Origin: Blastocystis sp. Blastoise
Lineage: Eukaryota; Sar; Bigyra; Opalinata; Blastocystidae
DNA length: 64,000 nt
Direction: 5' to 3'
Assembly (NCBI GenBank): GCA_039096225.1
Contig: JBBPEB010000013.1
Span: 89,501 to 153,500, forward strand
Shown here: positions 13,074 to 38,896 of the stretch, piece after piece
How the letters are laid out: the number at the start of each line of letters is the position of its first letter
Numbering within the stretch: position 1 is the stretch's first letter
Notes under the pieces: model-generated
Database searches by the model: none
What the model saw: the letters and a program-made list of their open reading frames with translations, nothing else
Told to the model about the DNA's origin: nothing
Position numbers and translations under genes: made by a program

Positions 13074-14953
13074 TTAATCATCCTCAATATTGAAAATATG
13101 TTGTGAAATGAAATGATATATAGTATATTGAATACCCGCTAAAGGAGCCAGTTGTACCATCTTTACTGATAAACCAGCGTAAAAAGCACGAAGACCCTCC
13201 TAAATAGGGTATATTATAGTGTTTATTTATGTTTATTTAATATTTATTTAATATTTATTTAATTTTTTTTAATATTTATTTAATATTTATTTAATTTTTT
13301 TTAATATTTATTTAATATTTATTTAATATTTATTTAATAATTATTTAAAATAAATATAAATATGATGAATATACTATTTATTGATTATATATATATAAAA
13401 ATATATATATAAATATATATACAATTTTATACACAGTTTTCATGATATCAAAGAAACCCTTGTATTTATAAAGATCACTATATATATAAATATTTGTATT
13501 GTTAGTTTTCCATAATATATAATTCGTTATATATATATATATATATACTTTCTTCCATTCTGACAGAAGAGCCTGCACGTGATCATATCTAACGGATTCG
13601 AGACACAACAAGCCATAGCACCTGCCATCAGTCCATAAACCATATCTTCAACAGCCTAAAGAATAAAGAGTATATATATATATATATATAAACGTTATAA
13701 ATTATATACAACTATATAATTTGTCTAAATAATCTTATATAATTTATATATATACACTAATATGATGATTCCCAGTAATATATTTCGAGAATCGTTTTAA
13801 TTCTTCATAGAAGAGAAACTGGAAGCCAGACTGACAACAATCAGTAGCAATACAAGAAAAATAGCTTTATATATATATTGAATATATAGAGAGGTTTATA
13901 TTTATAGAAGAGAGTATTGAATGTTTATATATATATACCCTTGGTATAGACCTCTGAATCCTTCCTTCCTACAGACTTCACGCACACCATATAAGGCATT
14001 AGGATATATACGACTATTATGTTTCTCTATAAGATATATATATATAATGAGAATAATAATAAATATAATAAAAAAAAAATTTAATAAATAGAATAAATAT
14101 AAATATAAATATAAATATAAATATAATAAAATATAATAAATATAATAATAAATACTTAAAGGATTAAATCGTTGTCCCCAAGTGCTTCCTACCTGCATTC
14201 TTGCTTTCACCATTTCAAAAGGTACATATATGAAAGAACTACAAATTTCACTTGACATACCTATATATATAAACATATATAAACATATATAAACATATAT
14301 AAACTATATATAAACTATATAAACAAATATAAACTATATAAACTAGATATACACTATATAAACAAATATAAACTATATAAACATATATAAACAAATATAA
14401 ACATATATAAACAACTACTTTAAACAATTACCACTAAACTTTAAAAAAACATAATGATTATTACAATTAAATATCAATAATATATAGAACATACCTGCTA
14501 CAAGATATACGATAGAATGAAATTGAGGAGGTAAATAGCGTGTTCCTAATCTCTTTACGGTTTCATAAGCTGTAAAATAAACACCTTTTGCAGGCAAAGA
14601 TGACCAAATAATAGTATCTATTCCTCTATAAAATGCAACCACCCCTTCTATATATAAATTTATTATAAATAATAACTACAACAAAAAATAAATAAAACTT
14701 TTCATAATATGTTTTTACTTACCATATTTAACAATTTGACTGACAGTACGTACAAAACCAAGATTTGACATTCCTCCTACTTTCATTCTTGTACTTAACG
14801 TTTCTGTAGGAAACATAATCGACTCTGCTATACCTCCTGAGATTGTACCACTTAGGAATGTCTCTAAAATATATTTTTTAAGAAAAATAATATATATTCA
14901 CTCCAAATAGGACGACCTTTCCTGTGTAATTCTAATATTTCATCATTGTCCAT
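13074..14953 (-). CDS. Mitochondrial carrier family (SLC25) transporter
   Basis: Nine exons reconstruct a protein of about 300 residues, the usual carrier length, ending NIEDD then TAA. The three Solcar signatures are present: FPTETLSTRMKVGG (first repeat), VPFEMVKARMQVGS (second), NPLDMITCRLFC (third). Each has the Px(D/E)xx(K/R) core, and the half-repeats contain EGVVAFYRGI, EGFRGLYQGY and EGLRAFYAGL. These fold into six TM helices of the inner mitochondrial membrane, or of an organelle derived from it. The start chosen (MDNDEILELHRKGRPIW) lies just before the first helix (KTFLSGTISGGIAESI). The first two introns have GTGAAT and GTAAGT donors, the rest are TA tracts. The substrate is unresolved; the signatures resemble S-adenosylmethionine or mitoferrin-type carriers more than the ADP/ATP carrier. 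Confidence 0.9.
13213..13345. repeat. ATTTATTTAAT-type tandem repeat in the last carrier intron
   Basis: Tandem copies of an ATATTTATTTA-type unit with interspersed poly-T, inside the intron before the final exon. Confidence 0.85.
14273..14415. repeat. AAACATATAT-type tandem repeat in a carrier intron
   Basis: Many copies of TATAAAC(A/T)ATA variants of 10-15 bp between carrier exons 3 and 4. Confidence 0.85.
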
Positions 14954-15587
14954 AAAATATATATTTAAAAATCGATAATAATCATATTAACCTTTCAGAA
15001 ACCAAGATCAAAAATATTTTATATCAAATATTTATCTCTTTAACAGTTTCTATAAAAAAACAATAATCATTTTTATTTCTAAGAAGATGGTTTTCCCTGA
15101 GAAAAAAGAATTTCTACACATAATTTTGTATTTATGGAGAAATGACGTTTTAAGCTTCAGATTTATAAAAAAATTAAAAATCATTTTTTATAGAGGTTTC
15201 TATGATTTTTTAATCAATACGAATGGTTTTTATGAAAATAATCGAAAATAACTGGTTCAACTGTGGTTTTTATACAAGTCATGGAAGCATTTAAAAAAAC
15301 ATGAAAAACAAAAGAACAATCGTTTTCCTTTTTTTGAATAAAAAAGACTTTGCTAAATAATTTAACTTATTTAACACTCAAAAACTATTTGTTTTTAGAA
15401 ACTCTTTAAGTATATATAAAAATTTAAATCTTTTAAACGCTCATTGATCATATCTATTCTTTTTGTTACTCTATTTAGCCTCAAACTAACAGTAAATCTT
15501 TTCCATTATAATGTATATTTCATATTCTATGATTAACTAATCATTCTTATTATTTTATTTTAGATTGACTTTTTTATTGTAGCACTC
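14954..15587. other. Divergent spacer, carrier / GIGYF-like genes
   Basis: 634 bp between two divergent start codons. Composition is mixed, with poly-T and poly-A runs but no TA microsatellite. The TTTTAG at 15559-15564 could be a 5'-UTR splice acceptor for the GIGYF-like gene. No other feature was recognised. Confidence 0.5.
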
Positions 15588-19346
<3,759 letters not shown>

Positions 19347-19658
19347 ACTAGTTTTTGTCTTGATAGGAATATAATGAAATATACTATTTCATTTCTTCTT
19401 TTTCTTAATTTTAAAAATCATTTTATTATTTTTTTATTTTAGTTGTTTTTATGAATCATATTGAATACTCTTAACAATGGTGAGAACCATCATTATATAT
19501 ATATATATATGAAACAAAATAAAAGAGAGGCAGCAGAGGTTATTCTTTTTTAAAAAAAGAAAAAATATAATAAACGCACTACAAGACATAAATAAAGCAT
19601 ATCAACAGATAGTTATAAATAAAATGAATTTTATTTAATAAATGTGAATAAATATATC
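19347..19658. other. Convergent 3' spacer, GIGYF-like / phosphoglucomutase
   Basis: 312 bp between facing stop codons, containing poly-T, poly-A and a (TA)n run at 19495-19510. No gene seen. Confidence 0.5.
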
Positions 19659-22352
<2,694 letters not shown>

Positions 22353-23397
22353 CGTATATAATATTACAAGACTTATTGGATATAAAAACAAATCTGAGTT
22401 TAATTAGAAAATCATAAAACCGAACCAAAAGAATTGACTTCGTCATCTTAATGCGTCACTCAGAAAATGAAAGTCCTACACTTTTCATGTTTATTTGAAG
22501 AAGAACAATCAATTTTCTCACATAATCACGGGAGCCTACTTCATTACTTCATTTATGCCGTTTAACCTCAACCAATCTTCTTTTGCTCTTTCTAGAAACA
22601 CATTCAAAGACCATTTTAAGATATTGCTGGCAATCATTTATGTATTATTTATATTTGAAACATGCTATTTTGTTATTTGATTCATAAGTGTATCTCCTAT
22701 AATAAACAAAAACAGTTTGAGTCTAACAATTAGCATTGATTCAATTCTTATTTATTTGTTTTCATCTATATACATATGTGGTAAACTTATTCTCAATGTA
22801 TTTGAAACAATTTTATACATTAATATCTGTTTTCTTTTACTAATATTGTGAATTTTTTTCTGTTTTGCATTATGCGATAATTATTTAAGAATTTAGCAAA
22901 CACACTCTATCGGTTATGCATAGAGAACACAGGGTTGTCATATATTTTTTAAAGTGTCCATGAAAAACATATTTCATTATTTTATTAGGATGAAAACAAA
23001 TAAATAACAATATTCAACAACATAATGTGTTATTTTACCATGATAATTGAGCAAAGATAAATATGTTTCGTTAGATTAATGAAAAAGTAAAAAAGTAAAA
23101 CACATAGATATCACTTTCTCGCATGCATACAATATATTACTAATAATTTGGGATAATTATAGCACAGTTATTACAAAATGGAACACATTAATCTCTTTGA
23201 ACAACTTTTGTTTTTGTAATTAAACACTTTTTAAAAGCAATACGTTGATCTATACGTATTAGAAATCTATTTTACAGTTATTTCTTGATCAATCCAAATA
23301 TATAAACACATAAACACAAAGAATAATCTTGAAAGAAAAATTTCATCTGTTTTTACAACATCAAAAGCAAAACAACTTTTTGTTTCTAAGGAAAATT
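22353..23397. other. Divergent spacer, phosphoglucomutase / Fz-ABCG genes
   Basis: 1045 bp between two divergent starts, with mixed composition and no TA microsatellite. It holds both promoters and a possible small spliced ORF on the minus strand (22637-22443, listed separately). Confidence 0.5.
22443..22637 (-). other. Possible short coding ORF or uORF upstream of phosphoglucomutase
   Basis: ATG at 22637 opens 33 codons of good amino-acid mix (MIASNILKWSLNVFLERAKE...) ending in TAG at 22536. An alternative with a 72-nt GT-AG intron (22547-22476) gives 40 residues ending DFHFLSDALR then TGA. It lies on the same strand as PGM and ends 90 bases before its start codon. It has no recognisable homology, so it could be an upstream ORF, an independent micro-gene or chance. 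Confidence 0.25.
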
Positions 23398-29922
<6,525 letters not shown>

Positions 29923-30820
29923 TATTTATTTGTTTTCTTATTTATTTTTATATATGTCATATTATTCTTTGGGAATTATTCTTTTATTTATTGTTTTTAT
30001 TGGTATCATCCAAGTCAATCTTGTTTTTTTTATATTTCTTTTCTCTGATTACTTATTAAAACAAATTCTACAAAGAATTGACATACACATTTGTATGATT
30101 TATATGAAAAATTTAACGTAAATCATTTTCTTTTGACGATTATATTATATAGCTCTTCACATGTCATTTATAAAATTATTTCTCGTCCTATTCATGTAAT
30201 TAAAATTGAAAGAGGAAGGTATAATTAAACAAATTATTTTCTTTTCTTAAAACCTATTGATTTAAATCTTTTCATATTTTAAAGATCAATTCAATATGAA
30301 TATTCAATTAGATCAGTTGTTTAATAAGAAAATGATCAAACAAAGAGAAGATTAGTTTTTCTTTTAAAGATAATGAAAGAGGAAGTGTATGAATATAAAC
30401 GTATAATTGGATAGAATTTCAAAGTGATCCAATCAAAGTGGATATTCTCATAAGTATTGTTCCCTACGGAATATAATGTAGAATTCTGAGAGAAAACAGA
30501 AAATAGAGCCAGAAAAAAAGTTGGTAAGAAATTTTTTGTTACCATTCAAATCTAAAGAAAACCTTGGTTTTAGTTAAGGATGAATCTCCAAAAAAGATGG
30601 CGGGATTTGGAAGAAGATGAGAATAATCAGGAATATCTGTCTTTCCTGACTGTATTCTAAAAGTGTTTCATTTACAGAATGAACACAAGAGACGGAAGTG
30701 CGAAGAGTAGAAATTTAAAAAGAAGTTAATTATCTTTTCCTTATTCATCAAGTGTATGTGTGACTAAAGCATTTTAAAAGTTGAGATGAATATCTTTATA
30801 TAGTAATTATTTAAAAAATC
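29923..30820. other. Spacer between the ABCG and MAF1 genes
   Basis: 898 bp between tandem plus-strand genes, holding the ABCG 3' end and the MAF1 promoter. G+C is visibly higher around 30420-30710, where a short spliced ORF is possible (30580-30710, listed separately). Confidence 0.5.
30580..30710 (+). other. Possible short spliced ORF or uORF upstream of MAF1
   Basis: ATG at 30580 opens MNLQKRWRDLEEDENNQEYL. A 26-nt GT-AG intron (30652-30677, ending TTTACAG) joins to NEHKRRKCEE and TAG, 34 residues in all. The composition looks coding (Trp, many Asp/Glu and Arg/Lys) and richer in G/C than its surroundings. It ends about 110 bases before the MAF1 start. No homology recognised; it could be an upstream ORF or chance. 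Confidence 0.25.
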
Positions 30821-31896
30821 ATGAAGTACTTAGATTATCCTAATGTTACTGCACTATGTACAAGAATCAATGGATTATCAATAGGTGATGTTTCATTGAG
30901 GATAAACATCATTCCCTTCTCATGTAAACGTGTAGGAGATGATAAAAAGGAATCTAAGAAGATCGAGAACGATATGATGAGAGAAAATGATTTATATTTT
31001 GCCAATTCACCAAAAGGTAAGTGATTTTATTCAATTGTTAGTTTTCCTTATAAATTGAGTATTCAAAGTTGTTTTTTATTCAACATATAAGATTTGAAAT
31101 ATTTATGAATTCATATAGGATGCTGTGTAGATCAAAGTATCAGTAAAATTTATGCTAATTTGGTACAAACGTTGAATGCTACCTTTCCTGATTATGATTT
31201 CTCGTAAGTCATCTATATTATTATTTAATTTATTCATAATATGTTATATATATATATATATATGTTTAGTAATGTACAACCTGATTCTTTTGTTTATCAG
31301 AATAATATTGGACTTGTTATGAATACTGTAAATAGATTTATGTCTCAAATTTATGAATTACAATCTGAACATATTTTAGAAGATATTTGGGAATCAATCG
31401 ATAAAATCGTTGTTTTAAAGGAATGTACAATATATAGTTATGTACCTGATGTGAGTACAGACCCTATGGGAGATAATAATATGTATTTTTATTGTTAATT
31501 ATATTATTATTGTGATTATTGTGATTATTATATTATTAATATTATATTTATTATTAATATTATATTTATTATTAATATTATATTTATTATTAATATTATA
31601 TTTATTCTTTTCTTTATCAATATAATAATAATAATAATTATTATTATTATTATTTTTTCAATAATATTCTTATTTCCTCTATATGAATAATTTTTACTTT
31701 ATATTTTAAATAATATCTTTATATATATAGATGGTCTTTTAATTATTTCTTCTATAATAATAAATTAAAAAAACTTGTATATTTTACATGTTCATGTAGG
31801 AGTCAATTTTCTAGAACTGAATCAACTGTTTTCCAAAATACTGGCTTTCCAGACGATGAGGATGAAATGGATGATGAGGATTACATTGAGTGGTAA
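30821..31896 (+). CDS. MAF1: MAF1, repressor of RNA polymerase III
   Basis: Binds and represses RNA polymerase III when nutrients are short or the cell is stressed, lowering tRNA and 5S rRNA synthesis. Exons 30821-31016, 31119-31203, 31270-31482 and 31731-31896 give 219 residues, typical MAF1 length without a long linker. Diagnostic blocks: IIPFSCKRVGDDK (box A), LNATFPDYDFS (box B start), SYVPDVSTDPMGDNN and WSFNYFFYNNKLKKLVYFTC (box C), then an acidic C-terminus EDEMDDEDYIEW and TAA. The first two introns use GTAAGT donors; the third carries an 18-bp minisatellite. All MAF1 boxes are complete, so the protein should be functional. Confidence 0.96.
31527..31606. repeat. 18-bp minisatellite in MAF1 intron 3
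   Basis: Four to five copies of ATTAATATTATATTTATT. Confidence 0.92.
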
Positions 31897-32368
31897 ACCT
31901 ATTTTCTCTCTTTTACATTTATTCTATATTTTGTGTGTCTTTTTTGTTTCTTGTAGTTTTATTTCCTTTGCTTATATGAATCATTATTTAAAAAAATCAA
32001 TAAATGAATAAAAATTACATATACTATTTGTTTTGTTATTCTTTAAGGATCTTCCTTTTTATTATAAACGAAAACAAATAGTATAATATTCAATTGTTTT
32101 TTAATTAACAAAAAAAACTCTTTTAAACAATACAACACATTCAAACATAGCATACGAAATAATCCATACACTAAATTATTATTATTAAAAAAAAAGAGAA
32201 AAAGGAAAACCTATTTTAAATATCTGAAAGATAGATATATAGATCCACAAAGCAATAGAGCAATTATCATACATAAATATATAGAATACAAGAAAAACAT
32301 AGACTTCATTAAACATATAAACTATGCTCATAAAAACAAATTCCACAGCAAATAAGTGAACAAATCAA
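31897..32368. other. Convergent 3' spacer, MAF1 / HABP4-motif gene
   Basis: 472 bp between facing stop codons, with poly-T and poly-A runs and mixed sequence. No gene seen. Confidence 0.5.
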
Positions 32369-32548
32369 TTAGTTCTTTTCATCATCAGCTTCAGGAGTTT
32401 GATAAGCAGGATCATTCTTATCCATAGGAGGAATATCTTCTTCATCACCAGGTTTACCCCAAGTATATTTACCACCAGCACCATCTTTCTTTACTTCACC
32501 ACGAGTACCAGTACGAGAAACATGTCTATCAAATTCTTTCTTAGCCAT
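32369..32548 (-). CDS. 59-residue HABP4/SERBP1-motif protein
   Basis: Intronless ORF of 59 codons, TAA stop, too short for most gene finders. It begins MAKKEFDRHVSRTGTRGEV and continues KKDGAGGKYTWGKPGDEED. The FDRHxSxTG...KKxGAGGxxxWG pattern is the core of the hyaluronan/mRNA-binding (HABP4, PAI-RBP1/SERBP1, Stm1) family, whose members bind RNA and clamp idle ribosomes. The Arg/Gly-rich arms of the larger family members are absent; only the core and an acidic tail (DDEKN end) remain. It shares a divergent promoter region with the Listerin gene. Start choice is secure because the motif begins at residue 5. The role in ribosome dormancy is inferred from the family. Confidence 0.82.
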   Translation of the reverse strand: MAKKEFDRHVSRTGTRGEVKKDGAGGKYTWGKPGDEEDIPPMDKNDPAYQTPEADDEKN

Positions 32549-33713
32549 TTTATAGCCTTACAGCCCTTAAAAAACGATTACTAAATAAAATTTATTATTA
32601 AAATAATAAAAAATTTATGTGAAGTTTCTAGATATTATTTATATTCATTTTTAGAAAGGATTCATTGAAGAATAACAAAAATACAAATAACTGAATGACT
32701 GTACAGTTTGGATTCATATTAATCCAGTTTTTTACTACTTTTCCAGTGAGGAATTATGCATATTCACGGTTATTTTGTTATGGCACATAATTCTTCATAG
32801 TTCTTTTTTGGGGTCAGAATACTTAAGAAAAGAAACGAATCTTTTCTCCAGAAGTTTTCTCTATTCGTTATAGAATTGTGTCTCAGTTTTCTTTTCTTTC
32901 TTGTTATAAGTTCTATACTGACTCTTCTTTTACTATCATTTCAACGTCTTTACTATTCTTGAAACCATATATGTAACGTAGTAAAACCAAGTATATATAA
33001 TTCCACAATTACTTTTTGAAATTTTTTTTTTCGTTTTTTAATATTTATTAATCGGTTTCTAAAATAGAATTCACAGATTGTCGTTGATGAAGTATGAAAA
33101 GAATGCTCTAAGAACGTCAGTATTTAAAATAGACACATATTTTCATTGTAAACACTTTCCCTAGATACCATAATTTGTTTATACTTCTTCGAAAATCTAT
33201 TTAAACTCTATATTATAGAAATAAAGGTATCAGATCACAAATGATATAACTGGGTTTTGAATGTTCTCTTTTATATCTTCTTGTATGAATGCTATATTCT
33301 ATACATCAAAACTGTGAACATGATCCGATGACTATTCAATTATGAAAATGGTAACTATTTCGTGGATCTGCAAATTGAAAAAAAAGCATTATTTTCATAT
33401 AGATTTATAGAATATGTCTGTAAAAACATGTTGTGAACACTGTCAAGACAGAATATTCAATTAAAGAGATTGAATAGTTTTAGATAGTCAATCATTACTA
33501 ATAACTTGTGCCAAAAAATGTGTTATCGTGAATACTAAAACTATTTAAGAAGTAAAATATAGTATATTAGGATCATAAGCTGATATTGACAAAGGAAAAC
33601 AACAAAACAGGATAAAACGAATATATTCTAAAAAATTGTAAACAAGAAAATTTCTTAGAAACATCGAGTGGAAAATCTAATCATTTTTATTAATTACAAT
33701 TCACTATTATATT
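32549..33713. other. Divergent spacer, HABP4-motif / Listerin genes
   Basis: 1165 bp between two divergent start codons, with mixed composition, several poly-T and poly-A runs and no microsatellite. I found only short chance ORFs, and no tRNA-like A/B boxes. Confidence 0.5.
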
Positions 33714-35243
33714 ATGACTGGAAAAGGAAATAGATTAGCTCATTCTGATCAAGGTCCTGCGAAGAGTGGGAAATCATATAAGTTTCTAAATTCTGATATG
33801 AACCTTGATTATGTAATGAATCAACATGGATTGATGAATCAGAATTTCGCTTTTAATTATCAGGATACATCGTTTGCTTACGAGGGTTCAAATCAGATTT
33901 TACAACAGAGTTTTGGTTTACTTAGTAAAAAAAGTGATCAGTCAAGACAACGAGTATTCTATTTTTATATTATTCACTTTTTTTTAGAAAGTTGTGTTGT
34001 GTATTGTTTATGTGTTTTTAAAATATTTAAATCTTTTTATTTTAGGGTTTGAAATCGATTTTAACTGAAATAGAAACTATGTCTGATGACGAGCTCTTAT
34101 TAGCTATTCCTCCTTTTGTATATTATTATGAACAACTTTATTATTCTAATGATAAACAAGTTCGATATTGTGCAAATAGTTGTATGTTTTTTTTTGTTAT
34201 AGTTACAAGAATATTTTTATTTTTAACAAAATATTTTTATTTAGTATTAAAAACCCTTGGAACTCATTGTCCTAAAGGATTCAAGCCCTATATGACTCAA
34301 TTGATGCCTATATGGTGCTTATATATGAATGATATATTTCCTTTTGTTTCTGATGAAGCTAAAAGTGCTTTTGATGTATATATATATATGCATTATTATT
34401 ATTCATTTGTTTAAATATATTATTGGAATATTTGTATTCTATATGTATTATTATTTCTATTATAATGATTTTATATATATATATATATATAGTCCATTAT
34501 ACCTACAGCTAGTCATACTGCAGTATTTACAAAATATCTCGATATTATTATGAAAACTGCTTCTAAATATATTGATATCCCTCAAACAACATTACAAAAG
34601 AAATGTGATACAGAAGGTATATATGTGTATATATATATATAATGTGATATTCATTATATAGATATAATAACGGAATGTAGAGAACGTCTTCATATTACTA
34701 GCTTACAAGTATATATATTCCTGCTACAACAACATCTCACTCTTGAAACAAACCACTATACTATCTTATATAATGTATATATTATATTTTTTTATTTATT
34801 ATATTTATTATTTTATTTATTATTTTATTTTTATTTATTATTTTATTTATTATTTTATTATTATTATATTTGTATATCTAGTATTATATTTATTATTATA
34901 TTTATTAATATATTTATATATATTTTTTACTATTTTTTATAATCTCTTGTTTATTTTTATTCTTTCTCTCTCTATATATATAGTATTATATAACAACTCT
35001 ACCCACAACTATACGTTCTTCTTCTCTCCCTCTTTCTATTTGTGCTCTCACTTTCTTAAATACTCTCTATTCTTCTATCTCCTTCTCTCAATTACTTGAA
35101 TATGTACCTCAAGGACTTGAAGGAATGATTGCTTTTAAGAAAGCATGTAGAAGCATATTGAATAGTATTGGAGATTGCACGGATACCAGTGTACAGAAAC
35201 ATTTGATTGGCACTTGGATGAATCTTGTTATTAAGTATATAGA

Positions 35244-35301
<58 letters not shown>

Positions 35302-37468
35302 ATGGGAAGATATTTGGACTTATTCAAATCATGATGAATGTATTAATTTACTTATAAAAAGACTTAAAAAGTATCTCATTATAATTTATATATTATTTTT
35401 ATATTATATATTATAATTATATTATTATTATATATATATATTATTATATAGTAATCAAGTAGATAATTCCTATCTCTTAGAACACATGAATCTTCTTCTT
35501 CCTCTTATGAAGAAGTATATATATATATAATATTATCTTTCATTCTCTATATATATATAAATATATAATATTATTTTTCATTCTATATATATAAATAAAT
35601 ATATACTATTTTCTTTCATTCTCTATAGAATAGGAGTAGATACATATAAAGGTGAAAAAGTCAATTTCTACACTTTACTCCTAACTACTTTATATGCATT
35701 CTTAAAAGCTAATAAAGAAATTAATATATATTATTATGTTGATTTCTTATATGTTTTCCACTTAACGCTATCCTTAGGTATTTACTCTATTTATATATAT
35801 ATATATATATTATAGAAATAATTTTATTTTTGGTATTCTATATATAATATAGTATTATATGTTTTTACGTAAATAATACTATATACATATATATAGATAT
35901 GCCTTTACCTGCGACTTCTGTAGATTTACCTATTTCCATGTTTACTAAGGAAGATCCTCCTCTATTTGCGACTCTTCTCAATTATCTAGATAACCACGGG
36001 AATAATCAACAAGATGAAACATTCAAACGTATCATCGATCTCCTTTCTAGTATATATATACTTATATATTCTGATATTTCTACCTATATTTATACTTATA
36101 TATAATCTTTATTTATACTTATATCTATATAGGTATATATGAAGATATTATACATAATTCTGCTCCTACTGCGAAAACTATTTTAAAAACTCTTATTTCT
36201 TATATAAAGAACTATACTAAATATGGACCTCTATATATATGTCTATTTATAAAATTATTAGAAACAGAAGCTAAAGGTATATATATATATATATAGTATT
36301 ATCATTATTAATATTCTTATTTAAATCTTCATCATAATATTCTATATATATATAGATAATATTATTCTTTCGCTTCATAATTATTTTGAAGATATCTTTA
36401 ATAGTCCACTTATGCAAAATCCCCGTGAAAATCCAATCGAAAATATCAATTACTTTTTTTCTATTTTACAACAAATTATGACCCTGTATATTATTTTTAT
36501 TATTATATATATTTATACATTTATTTATTATATAAAGTAATTTATTCCTTTTTATTATATATACATATATTTCAACATTTCTATTCATTTTTCTTTTCTA
36601 TTAATATATATATTAATATATTAATCCTTGCTCTTTATAGTCCTAAAGATATTGTTGTACGGATCCTCCCTGATCCCTCTCATCCCTCCTCTTTCCTTCT
36701 ACCTCTTCTTCAACTCTCTATTTTCCAAATTGAAAATGGAAATTATAATAAAGATAGAGGTATATATTTTATTATATATATGATTTGATATATATATATA
36801 TGATTGTATATATATTATTATCTATATTTATGATTGTATATAGTGAATTATCTCTTCTTCCCCTTATTATCGTTATTCCCTTCCTGTATGGCTCTCGAAC
36901 CTGAAGAGGATTGTGTGTCGTTATTAATTCAATCCATACAATCAGCTAATATTGACAGTCTGTATAAATTAGATTTATTAGTACATGCATTAACAATAAC
37001 TTCCTTCCTTCCTCTTCTTCTTTCTTCTTCTCAACTTTATACATCTATTAATACTTTTATTCAAATTATATTTACTAATGGATATATATTGATGAATCCT
37101 AAATTAAGTATATATATCGATGACGTTCATTGTATCCTCAAACTGGCTCCATTAGTGTCTCAATATCCCTCTCTTCCAGATCTAATCTTAAATCCTATCT
37201 TAAATTCTATTGATGTATATAGTATAGTTATTATATTATTATTATAGCTTTTATTATTATTATAATGGTTATAATAATAATAATAATAATTATTATTATT
37301 ATTAAAATAATATTTATATATATATAGAAATATAGTTTACCTGATATCAATAAGTTCTTTGAAACTGTTATGGATACGTTATATAAAGATAGATCAACCG
37401 TTAACTCCACGTGCGTTCTTAACGTCTGGAATAAGGCTTTACTTTATATATATAACTATAATCACCCG

Positions 37469-37499
<31 letters not shown>

Positions 37500-38865
37500 A
37501 TTATTATCTTTATTCTTCTTTTTTTTCATAATAGCCATTATTTTCTATATATATAGAACTAAACATCATTGTTCTCTTCCTTCTCTTCTCCATGAATATT
37601 ATATATATACATCTCATAAGACATATCATCAAGATCTATATAACCTTATATATACATATATAACTACAGTTGAAAAAGCACCAAAGAAAGAAATTGTATT
37701 ACAGGATAAAGATGTATATATATATATATATATTATTATTATTATTATTAACCAAATTATTATTATTATTATTATTTTATTCATATATATTGATTAATAT
37801 TATTATTTATTATATATATATAGATACTTATGTTTGGTTATTGTATGACTATATATGATGATGAAGAAAGACATGAGATTTCAGACCATTTCATCAATTC
37901 TCAGTATCTCATTTCAACACTTCAAGTCAAGACACATCAACAACTTATTCTTTCGAATATTCTATCCCTCTATCATTTCATGATCCCTCCCGTATCTATA
38001 TCCCTCGAAACACAAATAATTACATATGTTTATTCAACTGCTTATGATCTTAAAGAGTATATATATATATATAATAATTGTTTGCAATATATCTTATTAT
38101 ATATCTATTCACTATTATATATCTATATATCAATATATCTTTCCTTGCTTCTATAGTCTTGTGTCAGGGTATCCAAATATCATGGAGGCTATTCAATCGA
38201 TTAATCCTGATTATATTGAAATTCTGGCCACTATATACGAACTCTATGTACAAACCATTAGTAGCAATAATCATGGTATATATATATAATCAATATTTTG
38301 TATTATTTATTTATATATCACTACTATTTCGTCTCTTTAATTATTCTATATATATATATATATAGAAGTATTAAACACGTTTATTTCTATGTATCGAACA
38401 ATCTTCTATCGTTTCTGTCAATCCTCCATTCCCGCGGGAGAAAAGAATGCTTATGTATCTAGTATAACAATAGATCTTTGTCAGTCAATTCTTACAAATA
38501 CTATCATTTCTCAACAACAATGGCTCTCACGATTCCTTTATATTGTTTCTAAGACCCTCAGTAGCACGTGCGCTTCTCAAGAATCAATTCAAACGATTCG
38601 TGATGATTATTTCGGAGCATTCAATACATTCGTAGAACAACATATAACTGATTTACAGAATAATGAATATATGGTATTATCCTATCTTTATATTCTTCTT
38701 TCTCTCTTTTCTAACGGAGTTACTATCACCAATAATGTATATATATATATATGCAATTCTTATATATATATATGTATATAGGAAATTATTCATATTAATG
38801 CTATTGATGGATATATATCAAATATCCTTCAACTCAATTGTATTTATATATATACATATATTTTC

Positions 38866-38896
<31 letters not shown>

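Noticed and set aside
30336-30545. 69-codon minus-strand ORF with signal-like start between ABCG and MAF1
   Set aside because: Overlapping plus-strand frames look equally coding-like; no homology, and no clear neighbouring exon to join.
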